Below, one piece after another: positions 34,715 through 46,980 of a DNA stretch of 64,000 bases. Every line of letters starts with the position of its first letter. The first letter of the stretch is position 1. The stretch is from Bradyrhizobium sp. ORS 278 (GTDB taxonomy: Bacteria > Pseudomonadota > Alphaproteobacteria > Rhizobiales > Xanthobacteraceae): assembly GCF_000026145.1 (NCBI RefSeq), contig NC_009445.1:4836001-4900000 (forward strand), read 5' to 3'. The notes under the pieces were generated by a model. That model worked only from the letters and a program-made list of their open reading frames with translations. It was not told the DNA's origin and ran no database searches. Position numbers and translations under genes: made by a program.

Positions 34715-35878
34715 CTAGCGTCGGTGGATGGCATCGGACAGGCGCTCCAGCGCCGTGTCGAGCGTGGCGTCCTTCTTGGCGAAGCAGAAGCGGACGACCG
34801 AGGTCACCGCATCCTTCTCGTAGAATGCCGACACCGGGATCGCCGCCACCTTGTAATCGTGGACGATGCGCCGGCAGAACTGCTCGTCGGTTTCGTTGAG
34901 GCCGAGCGGCGACAGGTCGACCGTGAGGAAGTACGTCCCCTGCGCCTTCAGCACGGGGAAGCCGAGGCGTTCGAGTCCCGCTGTGAGCCGGTCGCGGCTG
35001 CGCGCGAGTTCGGCACGCATGTTGATGAAATAGTCGTCGGACTTGCCGAGGCCGTAGGCCACGGCCGTCTGCAGGTTCGGCGCGGTCGTGAAGGTCAGGA
35101 ACTGATGCACCTTGGCGGCGACGCGCAAAAGCTGCGGCGCAGCGCAGACGAAGCCGATCTTCCAGCCCGTCAGCGAGAAAATCTTGCCGGCCGAGCCGAC
35201 CTTGATGGTGCGATCGCGCATGCCGGGAATGGTGATCAGCGGAATGTGCTCGCGGCCGTCGAACACCACGTGCTCCCAGACCTCGTCGCAGATCGCGACC
35301 GCGTCGAAATCCTGGCAGAAGCGGGCGAGCAGCTCGAGATCCTCGCGCGGATAGACCACGGCCGCCGGGTTCAGCGGATTGTTGAACAGCACGGCCTTGG
35401 TCTTCGCGGAGAACGCCGAGCGCAGCATCTCCTCCGACAGCCGCCAATGCGGCGGCTCCAGCCGCAGCAGTTTTGGAATGCCGCCGGCCTGGCGGATGAT
35501 CGGGAGGTAGGAATCGTAGACTGGCTGGAAGCAGATGACCTCATCGCCCGGCTCGACCACGGACAGGATCGCCGAGGTCAGCGCCTCGGTGCCGCCGGAG
35601 GTGACCATCACCTCGCTCATCGGGTCGAGATCGAGCTTGTGCCAGTGCTTGTAATGCGCGGCGATGGCCTGGCGCAGCTCCGGCAGGCCCATCATCGAAG
35701 GATACTGGTTGTAGCCATTCAACACCGCGTCCGCAGCGGCGCGGCGGATGTCCTCCGGACCGGGATCGTCGGGAAAGCCCTGCCCCAGATTGATGGCGTT
35801 GTTGTCGCGCGCGAGCTGCGACATCTGCTCGAAGATGGTGACGGGCAGATCGGCGAAGACCTTATTCTGCGAAATCAT
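34715..35878 (-). CDS. PLP-dependent class I/II aminotransferase
   Basis: A 387-residue fold-type I aminotransferase. The PLP lysine is Lys232 in SAGKIFSLTGWKIGF; other landmarks are INLGQGFPDDPGP, NPLNPAAVVYPREDLELLA (the NPxNP turn) and ICDEVWEHVVFDG. The overall pattern is closest to the kynurenine/methionine aminotransferase (YbdL, KAT) group that accept aromatic or sulfur amino acids. Which one cannot be told from sequence. Tightly linked to the PotF-like gene, suggesting a polyamine or amino acid use operon. Confidence 0.9.
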   Translation of the reverse strand: MISQNKVFADLPVTIFEQMSQLARDNNAINLGQGFPDDPGPEDIRRAAADAVLNGYNQYPSMMGLPELRQAIAAHYKHWHKLDLDPMSEVMVTSGGTEALTSAILSVVEPGDEVICFQPVYDSYLPIIRQAGGIPKLLRLEPPHWRLSEEMLRSAFSAKTKAVLFNNPLNPAAVVYPREDLELLARFCQDFDAVAICDEVWEHVVFDGREHIPLITIPGMRDRTIKVGSAGKIFSLTGWKIGFVCAAPQLLRVAAKVHQFLTFTTAPNLQTAVAYGLGKSDDYFINMRAELARSRDRLTAGLERLGFPVLKAQGTYFLTVDLSPLGLNETDEQFCRRIVHDYKVAAIPVSAFYEKDAVTSVVRFCFAKKDATLDTALERLSDAIHRR

Positions 35879-35887
35879 GATCGGGTG

Positions 35888-36223
35888 TCAGCCGCCGGTC
35901 TTGATCGGCAGGCCGGCCGCCTTCCAGCCGAGCATCCCGCCTTGCAGGTGCTTGTCGTACGGCATGCCCGCGGATTGCGCGGCCAGCGAGGCCGTCACTG
36001 AGCGCTTGCCGGAGCGACAGGCGAACACGACATCCTTGCCCTGGGGGTCCGGGATCAGCTTCGGGTCGAAAGCCGAGAGGGGAACAACGATGCCGTCGGG
36101 ATAGGCTTCCGCAGCAACTTCGTTCGGCTCGCGCACGTCAACCAGAAGAATTCGCCCCTCGGCGATCCCCTTGGCCACGTCCTGCGGGGTCAAATCGTGC
36201 ACAACAGCCACGCCATCCTCCAA
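35888..36223 (-). CDS. Single-domain rhodanese
   Basis: A 111-residue rhodanese. The active Cys lies in FACRSGKRS, with LLVDVREPNE as the usual N-terminal signature and GGMLGWKAAG near the end. It carries sulfane sulfur as a persulfide. The gene lies 9 bases upstream of the aminotransferase gene on the same strand and probably heads that small operon. Confidence 0.93.
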   Translation of the reverse strand: MEDGVAVVHDLTPQDVAKGIAEGRILLVDVREPNEVAAEAYPDGIVVPLSAFDPKLIPDPQGKDVVFACRSGKRSVTASLAAQSAGMPYDKHLQGGMLGWKAAGLPIKTGG

Positions 36224-36231
36224 GCCTTCAG

Positions 36232-36253
36232 CGGAGCCGCACAGGGCTCCGCA
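36232..36253 (-). terminator. Candidate terminator hairpin after the first kup gene
   Basis: GCGGAGCC / GGCTCCGC with a six-base loop, between the kup stop at 36316 and the rhodanese start. No T run; possible only. Confidence 0.35.
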
Positions 36254-36315
36254 CCGGCGCCAAACTCGCCCCGGACGCCGGGAAAATCAAGCGGTTCGCG
36301 AACGGCCGGAGGCCC

Positions 36316-38238
36316 TCAGATCGTGACCTGCGTTCCGACCTCGACGACGCGGCCGCTCGGGATCTGGAAATAATCGGTGGCGTCGTTGGCCGAGCGGCTC
36401 ATGGTGATGAACAGATGATCCTGCCAGCGCGGCATGCCCGAATGCGCCGCCGGCTTGAGCGCGCGGCGCGACAGGAAGAACGAGGTCGACATGATGTCGA
36501 ACTGCCAGCCGAGCTTGCGCGCGATCGCGAGCGCCTTCGGTACGTTCGGCGATTCCATGAAGCCGAAGCGCAGGGTGACCTTGGAGAAGGTCGGGCTGAT
36601 CTGCTCCAGGCGCACCCGCTCCGACGGATCGATGCGCGGCGTCGGCGCGGTCTCGATCGTCAGGATGACGTTCTTCTCGTGCAGCACCTTGTAGTGCTTG
36701 AGGCTGTGCATCAGCGCGGTTGGCGCGCTCAGCGGATCCGAGGTCAGGAAGACGGCCGTGCCGGCCACCCGCTGCGGCGGCCGCTTCTCCAGCATCGCGA
36801 CGAGATCGGCGAGCGGGAATTCCAGCTTGCGCGACTTGTCGAACAACAGCCGGCTGCCGCGCCGCCACGTGTACATCAAGGTCATCACGAAGCCGCCGAG
36901 CGCCAGCGGCACCCAGCCGCCTTCCAGCACCTTCAAAAGGTTCGCCGACAGGAAGGTCAGGTCCAGGAACAGGAACGGCGCGATCAGCGCGCCGGCTGCG
37001 ATCGGCGACCACCGCCAGACCTTCCAGATCACGACGAAGCCCATCATCGCCGTCACCACCATCGTGCCGGTGACCGAGATGCCGTAGGCCGAGGCCAGCG
37101 CGCTGGAAGACTTGAACAGCAGCACCAGCAGCACCACCGAGACCAGCAGCAGCTTATTGATGCGCGGGATGTAGATCTGGCCGGAATGCGCTTCGGAGGT
37201 GTGCCGAATCTCGAAGCGCGGCAGGAGGCCGAGCTGGATCGCCTGCCGGGTCAGCGAATAGGCGCCGGTGATCACGGCCTGGCTGGCGATGACGGTCGCG
37301 ACCGTCGCCAGCGCGACCATCGGGATCAGCGCCCAATCCGGGAACATCAGGAAGAACGGGTTCTCGATCGCCTTGGCGTCGGCAATCACCAGCGCGCCCT
37401 GCCCTAGATAGTTCAGCGCCAGCGACGGCAGCACGACGAACAGCCACGCGGTCTGGATCGGCCGCTTGCCGAAATGGCCGAGGTCGGCATAGAGGGCCTC
37501 GGCCCCGGTCACCGCCAGGAACACGGCGCCGAGCGTGATGAAGCCGATGATGCCATGATGCAGCATGAAGCTGACGGCGTGGAGCGGATTGATGGCCCAC
37601 AGCACCTCAGGATGGCGCAGGATCGGCGGAAACGCCGCGATGCCGATCACCAGGAACCAGATCAGCATGATGGGGCCGAAGAAGGCCGCGACCTTGGCCG
37701 TGCCGCGCACCTGGACCGCGAACAGCATGACAAGGATGATGATGGTCAGCGGCACGACGTAGGGGTCGAACGCGGCCGTGACCAGCTTGATGCCTTCGAT
37801 CGCCGACAGCACCGACAGCGCCGGCGTGATCACCGCGTCGCCGTAGAACAGCGCACCGGAGATGATGCCCAGAAGCACGATAATGCTGGCGCCGCGGGCG
37901 ACCCCGCGCTGGGCCAGCGCCATCAACGCCAGCGTTCCACCCTCGCCGTGGTTGTCGGCCCGCAGCAGGATCACGACGTATTTGAGGGTCACCACGACGA
38001 TCAGCGCCCAGAGGATCAGCGACACCACGCCCATGACGGCGTGAGGCGCCGCCTCGCCGCCGCTACTGGCCGCCATCACGGCTTCGCGCAGCGCGTAGAG
38101 CGGGCTGGTGCCGATGTCGCCATAGACGACGCCGATGCTCCCCAATGTCAGCGCCGTGAAGCTGGCCGTGGAGTGGGCATCGCCATGCCCGTTGGTCGCC
38201 GGCGTCTCCGCGGGCGTGGCTGCGATGTCGGCTGTCAT
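36316..38238 (-). CDS. kup: Kup/Trk-type potassium transporter, downstream copy
   Basis: A 640-residue K+ uptake protein of the KUP/HAK/KT family with about twelve membrane helices and a cytoplasmic C-terminal region. The family signature [17 protein letters not shown] follows a polar N-terminal tail; [18 protein letters not shown] and [17 protein letters not shown] motifs are present (seen as [15 protein letters not shown] and [14 protein letters not shown]). The ATG at 38238 is chosen for a strong GAGGGGG site. A very similar paralogue lies directly upstream, so the pair arose by tandem duplication. Confidence 0.95.
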   Translation of the reverse strand: MTADIAATPAETPATNGHGDAHSTASFTALTLGSIGVVYGDIGTSPLYALREAVMAASSGGEAAPHAVMGVVSLILWALIVVVTLKYVVILLRADNHGEGGTLALMALAQRGVARGASIIVLLGIISGALFYGDAVITPALSVLSAIEGIKLVTAAFDPYVVPLTIIILVMLFAVQVRGTAKVAAFFGPIMLIWFLVIGIAAFPPILRHPEVLWAINPLHAVSFMLHHGIIGFITLGAVFLAVTGAEALYADLGHFGKRPIQTAWLFVVLPSLALNYLGQGALVIADAKAIENPFFLMFPDWALIPMVALATVATVIASQAVITGAYSLTRQAIQLGLLPRFEIRHTSEAHSGQIYIPRINKLLLVSVVLLVLLFKSSSALASAYGISVTGTMVVTAMMGFVVIWKVWRWSPIAAGALIAPFLFLDLTFLSANLLKVLEGGWVPLALGGFVMTLMYTWRRGSRLLFDKSRKLEFPLADLVAMLEKRPPQRVAGTAVFLTSDPLSAPTALMHSLKHYKVLHEKNVILTIETAPTPRIDPSERVRLEQISPTFSKVTLRFGFMESPNVPKALAIARKLGWQFDIMSTSFFLSRRALKPAAHSGMPRWQDHLFITMSRSANDATDYFQIPSGRVVEVGTQVTI

Positions 38239-38323
38239 TGGGTAGCCCCCTCGAGGACTGGTTGAATGCTTCACTGCACAAGATGGCAGAGCGCGCGGCT
38301 TATAGCTAAGGCGCTCCCGCTAT

Positions 38324-38344
38324 GACCTGCAGATATTGCAGGTC
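38324..38344. repeat. Inverted repeat GACCTGCA-N5-TGCAGGTC between the two kup genes
   Basis: A perfect 8-5-8 dyad about 86 bases before the start of the downstream kup gene. No T run follows on either strand, so an operator is more likely than a terminator. The regulator is unknown. Confidence 0.45.
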
Positions 38345-38393
38345 AGCAAAGCGAATTAACATATCTTAACCGATTCGACCGTAGGTGAAACCT

Positions 38394-40292
38394 TCAAATC
38401 GTTACCTGGGTACCGACTTCCACGACCCGTCCGGTCGGAATCTGAAAGTAGTCGGTGGCATCATTGGCCGACCGGCTGAGACCAATGAACAGATGGTCCT
38501 GCCACATCGGCATGCCCGATTGCGACGACGGCTTCAGCGACCGGCGCGAAACGAAGAACGACGTCGACATGATGTCGAACTGCCAGCCGAGCTTGCGCGC
38601 CACCGCAAGCGCCCGCGGCACGTTCGGCGACTCCATGAAGCCGAAGCGCAGCCGGACCTTGGAGAATTTTTCGCTGATCTTCTCCATCCGCACCCGCTCG
38701 GACACGTCGACGCGCGGCGTCTGGGCGGTCTCGATCGTCAGAATCACATTGTGCTCGTGCAGCACCTTGTTGTGCTTGAGATTGTGCAGCAGCGCCGTCG
38801 GCACCGAGGTCGGGTCGCTGGTGAGGAACACCGCGGTGCCCTTGACGATATGCGGCGGCCGCTTCTCGAGGCTGGCCACGAGATCGTCGAGCGGGACCTC
38901 GATCTTGCGGGTCTTGAGCGTCAAGATCGCCGAGCCGCGCCGCCAGGTCCAGATCGTCACCACCATCGCGGCGCCAAACAGCAGCGGCACCCAGGCCCCC
39001 TCGAACAGCTTCAGCAGATTGGCGCTGAAGAAGGTCAGGTCGACGATCACGAACGGGGCGATGATCGCGGCGGCCACCGCAGCCCGCAGATTCCAGAGCT
39101 TCCAGATCACCACGAAGCCCATGATGCCGTCGGCGACCATGGTGGTGGACACCGCGATGCCGTAGGCGGAGGCCAGGTTGCTCGACGTGCGGAACATCAG
39201 CACCAGCAGCATGACGCCGATCAGCAGCAGGCGGTTGACGCGCGGCAGATAGATCTGGCCGGCATGGCTCTCCGAGGTATAGCGGACCTCGAAGCGCGGC
39301 AGCAGCCCGAGTTGCACCGCCTGGCTGACCAGCGAATAGGCCCCGGTGATCACGGCCTGGCTCGCGATCACGGTCGCGGCGGTGGCCAGCACGACGAGCG
39401 GCAGCAGCAGCAGCTCGGGCACCATGCGATAGAACGAGTTCTCGATCGCGGCCGGGTCGGACAGCACCAGAGCGCCCTGCCCGAAATAGTTGATCAACAG
39501 CGCCGGCAGCACGAAGAACAGCCACGCCGACTGGATCGGCTTGCGGCCGAAATGCCCGAGGTCGGCATACAGCGCTTCGCCGCCAGTAACCGCAAGAAAG
39601 ACGGCGCCCAGCGTGACCAGGCCGACCGTGCCATGCGACAGCAGGAAGTGCACCGCGTAATAGGGATTGATCGCCGCCAGCACCGACGGGTCGTCGCTGA
39701 TATGTACAATGCCCATCACAGCGAGGCTCAGGAACCAGGTCACCATCACCGGACCGAACGCCGTCGCCACCCGCGCCGTGCCCTTGCTCTGCACCGCGAA
39801 CAGCACGACCAGGATGAAGACCGTGAGTGGCACGACATAGTGCTCGAGCGCTGGCGCAGCGAGCTTGAGACCTTCGACCGCCGACAGCACCGAGATCGCC
39901 GGCGTGATCATCGAATCGCCGATGAACATCGAGGCGCCGACCACGCCCAGCGCCATCAGGAACATGCTGCGACGGCCGAGCGCCCGCTGGCCGAGCGCCA
40001 TCAGCGACAGCGTGCCGCCCTCGCCGTTGTTGTCCGCCCGCAACAGCAGCAGGACGTATTTGGCGGTGACGACGATGAACAGCGACCAGAGGATCAGCGA
40101 CAGCACGCCGAGGACGATCATCCGCGACACCGGCTGGCCGTGAGCCGCGCCGATCGCGGCCTCGCGGAAGGCGTACAGCGGCGAGGTCCCGATGTCGCCA
40201 AACACGACGCCGATGCTGCCGAGCGTCAGGCCCCAGAACCCCGATGTGCTCGCGGTCTCCTGACCTTCGGTCGTTGTGGCGGTGGCCGTCAT
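38394..40292 (-). CDS. kup: Kup/Trk-type potassium transporter, upstream copy
   Basis: A 632-residue KUP-family transporter paralogous to the gene 155 bases downstream: [35 protein letters not shown] and [16 protein letters not shown] are equivalent, and the C termini of both end FQIP(T/S)[12 protein letters not shown]. The shared ending shows recent common origin or gene conversion. KUP proteins import K+ with protons at low pH or low K+. The separate upstream region (256 bases) suggests separate control of each copy. The ribosome binding site is weak. Confidence 0.95.
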
Positions 40293-40548
40293 GGTGCTTG
40301 GAACGCATCTTCCCTGATTGCCCGGCGCGTTTGGACGCAGCCCGGCCGCGGGTCAAGTCTCTATCGTAACAGGGCTGGATCTGTCGCCTGCGACCAAAGA
40401 CGCAGGGACGCGCCTTGCACAGCTCTCGCATTCCGCCTGCCGGCAGGGACCCTTCTCGCACCATATCCAGGCGCGAGGCTTGATACGCTGCCGAAAATCA
40501 GTGGCACGCCCTGCCTGACGCCAATATGGTGTGGCGAAGCGACGGAGA
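40293..40548. other. Upstream region of the first kup gene
   Basis: About 256 bases between the motB stop and kup start, both on the minus strand. I see no riboswitch fold (such as a ydaO c-di-AMP motif) or clear promoter. Confidence 0.3.
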
Positions 40549-41379
40549 CTAGGGCTTCAGGTCCGGCGGCAAGGGCGGATCCTCACGCATCAGCGTGATC
40601 GTCACGCGTCGGTTGGCCGCCAGCGAGGGATCATCCGGGAACAGTGGCTGGGTGTCGGCCTTGCCCGACACGGCGAAGATGTGGCTGGGCGGAAGACCTT
40701 CCCGCTCGAGGATCTGGCGCACGGCGTTGGCGCGGTCCGCCGACAGATCGAAGGCGCCATAGTCGCTGCGGGCCGGAACGAAACCCGCCGCCGTGTGGCC
40801 GGTGATCTGCACGCGCAGCGGCGTCGCCTTGAGCGGCGCGGCGAGCTTTTCGATCAGGCGCCGGGTCCGGTCATAAGGCGTCTTGGAGCCGTCGGCGAAC
40901 ATCGAGCGCCCGTCCTGGTCGACGATCTCGAGATTGAGGCCCTGCTTGGTCTCCTCGAACATGATGTGCTTGGAGATCTCCGTCATCTCCGGCATGTCCT
41001 GCAGCGCCTGGCGCAGCGAGGCGGAGGCCAGCGCGAACTGCCGGTCGGTCTTGAGCTTGGCGCCGTTGGTATGCTGGCGCTCCTCCTGCTCGGGGCTCGG
41101 TTCGCGCGACGTCTCCTCCGGGGAGATGTGGGCCGCGTTCTTCAGCTTCGGGCGGGTCGGCAGGCCGTCGGATTCCACGATGCCGGAGTAGCGCGACTCC
41201 GACTGCACGCCGAAGGCCTCGCGCATCGAGCCGGCGACGATCTTCAGCTTGTTGTTGTCCATGGTGGAGAACGCGACGAGCATCACGAAGAAGCTCATCA
41301 TGAGACCCATCAGGTCGGCGAAGGTCACGAACCAGCCGTGCCCGCCGCCATGCGCGTCGCCGCGTTTTTTCTTGGCCAT
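40549..41379 (-). CDS. motB: MotB flagellar stator protein
   Basis: A 276-residue MotB. The essential proton-binding Asp22 lies in FVTFADLMGLMMSFFVML at the start of the single membrane helix. A long polar linker (about 60-150) is followed by an OmpA-like peptidoglycan-binding domain from about 170 (FDLSADRANAVRQIL). Lys/Arg-rich N terminus MAKKKRGD is typical. Pairs with MotA, 30 bases upstream. No flagellar structural genes are in the window, so this stator set stands apart from the main flagellar cluster. Confidence 0.93.
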   Translation of the reverse strand: MAKKKRGDAHGGGHGWFVTFADLMGLMMSFFVMLVAFSTMDNNKLKIVAGSMREAFGVQSESRYSGIVESDGLPTRPKLKNAAHISPEETSREPSPEQEERQHTNGAKLKTDRQFALASASLRQALQDMPEMTEISKHIMFEETKQGLNLEIVDQDGRSMFADGSKTPYDRTRRLIEKLAAPLKATPLRVQITGHTAAGFVPARSDYGAFDLSADRANAVRQILEREGLPPSHIFAVSGKADTQPLFPDDPSLAANRRVTITLMREDPPLPPDLKP

Positions 41380-41409
41380 CCGCTAGCTCCGGTGCCCCCC
41401 GATGACGGC

Positions 41410-42183
41410 CTAGGCCGGCACCGGCTCCCCTTCGGCGTGGCGATGTTTCTCCGGCAGGTAGGCCAGCAGCATCTCCCGGACCAGCGCCGGGCTCTTCGAG
41501 TCGCGGATCATCAGGATGCCGTCGATGATCAGCGTGCGATTGGTCTCCTCGTCGAGCAGCTTGCCGTGCAGCTTGTCGGCGATCGGGAGGCAGAACAGGT
41601 TCGCGACCAGCGCGCCGTACAACGTCGCGAGCAGCGCGGTCGCCATGAACGGGCCAAGCTTGGACGGGTCGGTCATGTTGGCGAACATCTGCACCATGCC
41701 GATCAGCGTGCCGATCATGCCGAACGCCGGCGCGCAATCGCCGATGGCGCGGTAGATCTTGCTGCCCTCGTCGAGATGCATCAGGAAATTGTCGCGGTCG
41801 CGCTCGAGATTGTCGCGAATGAATTCGAGGTCGTACCCGTCGGCCACGTAGCGGATGCCCTTGGCCAGGAACGGCTCGTCGGTCTCGACCTTTTCGAGGC
41901 CGACCGGTCCCTGCTTACGGGCGATCTCGGCGATGCGGGCGAGCTCGTCGACGAGGTCGCGCGCCGAGAGCCGGCTCATCGTGAAAGCGAATTTGGCGCC
42001 GAGCGGAAGCCCGTGCAGCATGGCGCCGAGCGGAAAGCGGATCATGGTCGCGGCGATCGAGCCGCCGAAGATGATGATCACGGCATGCTCGCTGATGAAC
42101 ATCTCGACGTCGCCGCCCAGCAGCATCATCGTCGCGATGACGATGCCACCAGCGACCAGCCCGACACTCGTCATGATATCCAT
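41410..42183 (-). CDS. motA: MotA flagellar stator protein
   Basis: A 257-residue four-helix MotA: MDIMTSVGLVAGGIVIATMML (helix 1), VIIIFGGSIAATMIRFP (helix 2), and the helix 3-4 region FGMIGTLIGMVQMFANM and LLATLYGALVANLFCLPIADKL. The large cytoplasmic loop carries acidic and basic residues for rotor contact. The MDIMTSVG start at 42183 is selected over a longer upstream frame that lacks family similarity. Forms a proton channel with MotB. Confidence 0.93.
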   Translation of the reverse strand: MDIMTSVGLVAGGIVIATMMLLGGDVEMFISEHAVIIIFGGSIAATMIRFPLGAMLHGLPLGAKFAFTMSRLSARDLVDELARIAEIARKQGPVGLEKVETDEPFLAKGIRYVADGYDLEFIRDNLERDRDNFLMHLDEGSKIYRAIGDCAPAFGMIGTLIGMVQMFANMTDPSKLGPFMATALLATLYGALVANLFCLPIADKLHGKLLDEETNRTLIIDGILMIRDSKSPALVREMLLAYLPEKHRHAEGEPVPA

Positions 42184-42362
42184 GAGCTTACTCCACCCGC
42201 ATACGCGAACTACCGGCCATCCTGGACGGGCGCGTCGGCCCTGCCCCACGCGCAATCGAGATTAAATGCGCGCCATTAAGGACGAGTTACCGAATTTGGT
42301 AGGCATAATGAGAGGTAAACGAAATGCAGCGAACAGATGCGGGCCGAGCGCGACAGGCGCGC

Positions 42363-42721
42363 TCAGGCCGCCGCCGCGCCGCTCTTGAGCAGATTGGCCT
42401 CGGCGAATATCACGGCCTGCTCGAAAGACTTCTCCATCTTGTGGACCATCTCCAGCATCTGGGCCGGCTCCATCGTCGCCGAGCCGAGCTCGAGCTCGCG
42501 TGACAGCCGCGACAGCGCCGCGAAGCCGAACGTCGCCGACGAGCTCTTGATGGAATGCGCCTCGCGCTTCAGCTCGAGCCGGTCCTCGAACTTGGAGGCC
42601 AGCTTGCCGAACTTTCCGGAGGTGTCGTCCAGGAAGGTCCTGAGCACCTCCAGGGCATCCTCCTCGCCGAGCTCGGAGATCAGGATCTGGTAGACGGATT
42701 CATCGAATTGCACCAGGTCGG

Positions 42722-42725
<4 letters not shown>
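42363..42725 (-). CDS. Hpt phosphotransfer protein
   Basis: A 120-residue single-domain histidine phosphotransfer protein. The phosphorylatable His57 lies in [16 protein letters not shown], matching the Hpt consensus AHxxKGxxxxxG with Ser for Gly. The ATG overlaps the stop of the hybrid kinase gene (ATGA), so the kinase and Hpt are made together and very probably form one phosphorelay. No separate output regulator is encoded next to them. Confidence 0.93.
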
Positions 42726-44917
<2,192 letters not shown>

Positions 44918-45177
44918 GTCACTCGTCCTCGGAGGTCATGCCTAGCGATGCAGGCTCGCCATCAGGTAAAGCTTGATGGATAAAATCTTCTCAACAGGCG
45001 ACAGCCCCTTAACATTCGGCCCGTTGGGCGCCAGGAAGGGTAATCAGTCACCGCGATTTCAGTGACCCCGTAATGATCCGGATAAGCTGATCGCACCGGC
45101 GCGCCATAGCCGGCTCGCGAATGAGCCTGAGCTGACGAGCCGCTCCGCCGGCGCGGTGCGGCTGCGTGGCAGCGGGC

Positions 45178-45897
45178 TCAGTGAATCTCGGCCGAACGCT
45201 TCAGCGCGGCCTTCAGCTTCTCCAGTGAGAAATCCGCCGAGCGCGCGATCTCCAGGATCGGCGTTTCGCGGCGGCCGCAGAGCTCGGCCGCCTCCGGCAG
45301 CCTGGCTGCAATGTCGTGGGGAATCACGATCGCGCCGTGACGATCGGAGTGAATCAGATCGTCCGAGCGCACGGTCATGCCGGCGACGCGGACCTCGCCG
45401 CCGAAGCTCTCGGCATGGACCCAGGCATGCGACGGCCCGATCGAGCCGGCCAGCGCCTGGAAGCCGGGGGCCCATTGCGGAATATCACGGATCGAGCCGT
45501 CGGTGATCACGCCGAGGCAGCCGAGCGCCTTGTGCACATTGCTTTGCACCTCGCCCCAGAACGCACCGTAGCCGATATCGGGGCCGTCGATGTCCTGGAT
45601 CACCACGATACGCGGCCCGTGACCGGTGCCGACATATTCGTAGTAGTCGGTGCGCCGCCTCGCCTGCTCCTCCGCCGGCAGGCCGGACTTGACCACCGAG
45701 CGGATGGTCGCGGTGCGCGCGTAGCCGACCATCGGCGGAAGATCGGGAAACGGGCAGACCAGCGGCTTGGTGGTGTAGCCGATCAGCCGGCGCTCGGGCG
45801 CCACCAGCTCCATCGCGTTGCAGATGGTCGGCGTATCGTAGCGCGCGAGCGCCTCGAGAATGGCGGGAGCGAGGGGCGCGGCGGCGGACGTTGTCAC
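45178..45897 (-). CDS. RraA-like / HMG aldolase-family protein
   Basis: A 239-residue protein of the RraA superfamily: TPTICNAMELVAPERR at the start, VVIQDIDGPDIGYGAFWGEV, GVITDGSIRDIPQW (the conserved G-x-x-D-G-x-x-R-D with metal/substrate residues) and RSDDLIHSDRHGAIVIP near the end. True RraA inhibits RNase E; longer members like this act as 4-hydroxy-4-methyl-2-oxoglutarate or related aldolases. The size favours the aldolase type; exact substrate not known. The start is GTG with GGAGAAAA upstream. Confidence 0.82.
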   Translation of the reverse strand: MTTSAAAPLAPAILEALARYDTPTICNAMELVAPERRLIGYTTKPLVCPFPDLPPMVGYARTATIRSVVKSGLPAEEQARRRTDYYEYVGTGHGPRIVVIQDIDGPDIGYGAFWGEVQSNVHKALGCLGVITDGSIRDIPQWAPGFQALAGSIGPSHAWVHAESFGGEVRVAGMTVRSDDLIHSDRHGAIVIPHDIAARLPEAAELCGRRETPILEIARSADFSLEKLKAALKRSAEIH

Positions 45898-46004
45898 TGG
45901 CGTTTTCTCCGGATGCTCAGACGGACGTCATCGCCGTCCTTGCATCCGGTATAGCCGACGCTCTCGACGCGGCAAAGCTTCAGGCCGGGCTGACCGCCTT
46001 GCGC

Positions 46005-46895
46005 TCAGTGCAGCCGCTCAGGCGGCCGCTGGTCCTGCTCGGCCGGCGGCGCGGCAGCCGGCGCGAAGGTTGGCGTCGCGGATGATGGTGACTGCGGAGC
46101 AGCGGCGGCACCGGCGAGCGTCGCGGCGTGCTTCGCCGCCTGCTGGCGGTACAGCCGCCAGCCAAACGGCAGGCTCACCATGTACAGGATCGAGACCGCC
46201 GACAGGATGTGCCAGGGGTAGACCACGATCAGCGCGACGAAGAACACGACCGCCGCGAACACCGGCAGCACGAGCTCGGGCGAGACGCGCATCCGCGTGG
46301 TCTTGCCGGAGAAGACAGGCAACCGCGAGACCATCAGGAACGCGATCAGCAGCGTGTAGAAGGCGGTGACCAGCGCCGGCGGCTTGGGCAGGTCGAGGAA
46401 GGCGAGATAGACGGGCAGCAGCACGGTGATCGCACCGAGCGGCGCCGGCACACCGGTGAAGAAGTTGGCGGCAAACGGCGGCCTGCTGGGATCGTCGATG
46501 CTGGCGTTGAAGCGCGCCAGCCGCAGCCCGCCGCTGATGGCGTACATCATCGCGGCGATCCAGCCGCCGTCGCGCAGCTCCTGAAGCTGCCAGAAATACA
46601 ACATCAGGCCGGGCGCAACGCCGAAATTGACGAAGTCGGCGAGGCTGTCGAGCTCGGCGCCGAATTTCGACTGGCCCTTGATCATGCGGGCGATGCGGCC
46701 GTCGATGCCATCCAGGAAGGCGGCGAGCACGATGGCCGCGACTGCGAGCTCCATCCGGCCCTCGGTGGACAGCCGGATCGCGGTCAGGCCGGCGCAGATC
46801 GCCAGCAAGGTGATCATGTTCGGCACCAGCAGCCGCACCGGGATGGGGCGGAAGCGGCGACGACGAAGGTCGGGAGAGGTCGGATCGAAGCTCAT
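46005..46895 (-). CDS. pssA: CDP-diacylglycerol-serine O-phosphatidyltransferase
   Basis: A 296-residue integral membrane enzyme making phosphatidylserine from CDP-diacylglycerol and L-serine. The CDP-alcohol phosphotransferase motif is complete: DGRIARMIKGQSKFGAELDS with the second Asp in SLAD. About six to eight membrane helices follow. Alphaproteobacterial type II PssA. The C-terminal Ala/Pro-rich tail (about 40 residues) is longer than usual. The next gene downstream of it in function, psd, lies just upstream in the same direction, so the two make phosphatidylethanolamine together. GTG at 46901 is an alternative start. Confidence 0.93.
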   Translation of the reverse strand: MSFDPTSPDLRRRRFRPIPVRLLVPNMITLLAICAGLTAIRLSTEGRMELAVAAIVLAAFLDGIDGRIARMIKGQSKFGAELDSLADFVNFGVAPGLMLYFWQLQELRDGGWIAAMMYAISGGLRLARFNASIDDPSRPPFAANFFTGVPAPLGAITVLLPVYLAFLDLPKPPALVTAFYTLLIAFLMVSRLPVFSGKTTRMRVSPELVLPVFAAVVFFVALIVVYPWHILSAVSILYMVSLPFGWRLYRQQAAKHAATLAGAAAAPQSPSSATPTFAPAAAPPAEQDQRPPERLH

Positions 46896-46980
46896 GATCA
46901 CACCACGGGGGTTGCACTGGACCTTGTGCCGGATCCGGACCCAAAGTCCCGTTAATGGGTCATCCCGGACCGACGGGGGT

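Noticed and set aside
38385..40598. 737-codon plus-strand frame opposite the upstream kup gene
   Set aside because: Arg/His/Gln-rich composition without motifs; a clear KUP transporter is encoded on the other strand.
40531..42279. 582-codon plus-strand frame opposite motB-motA
   Set aside because: Arg/Glu/His/Leu-rich antisense artefact; the stator genes are unmistakable.
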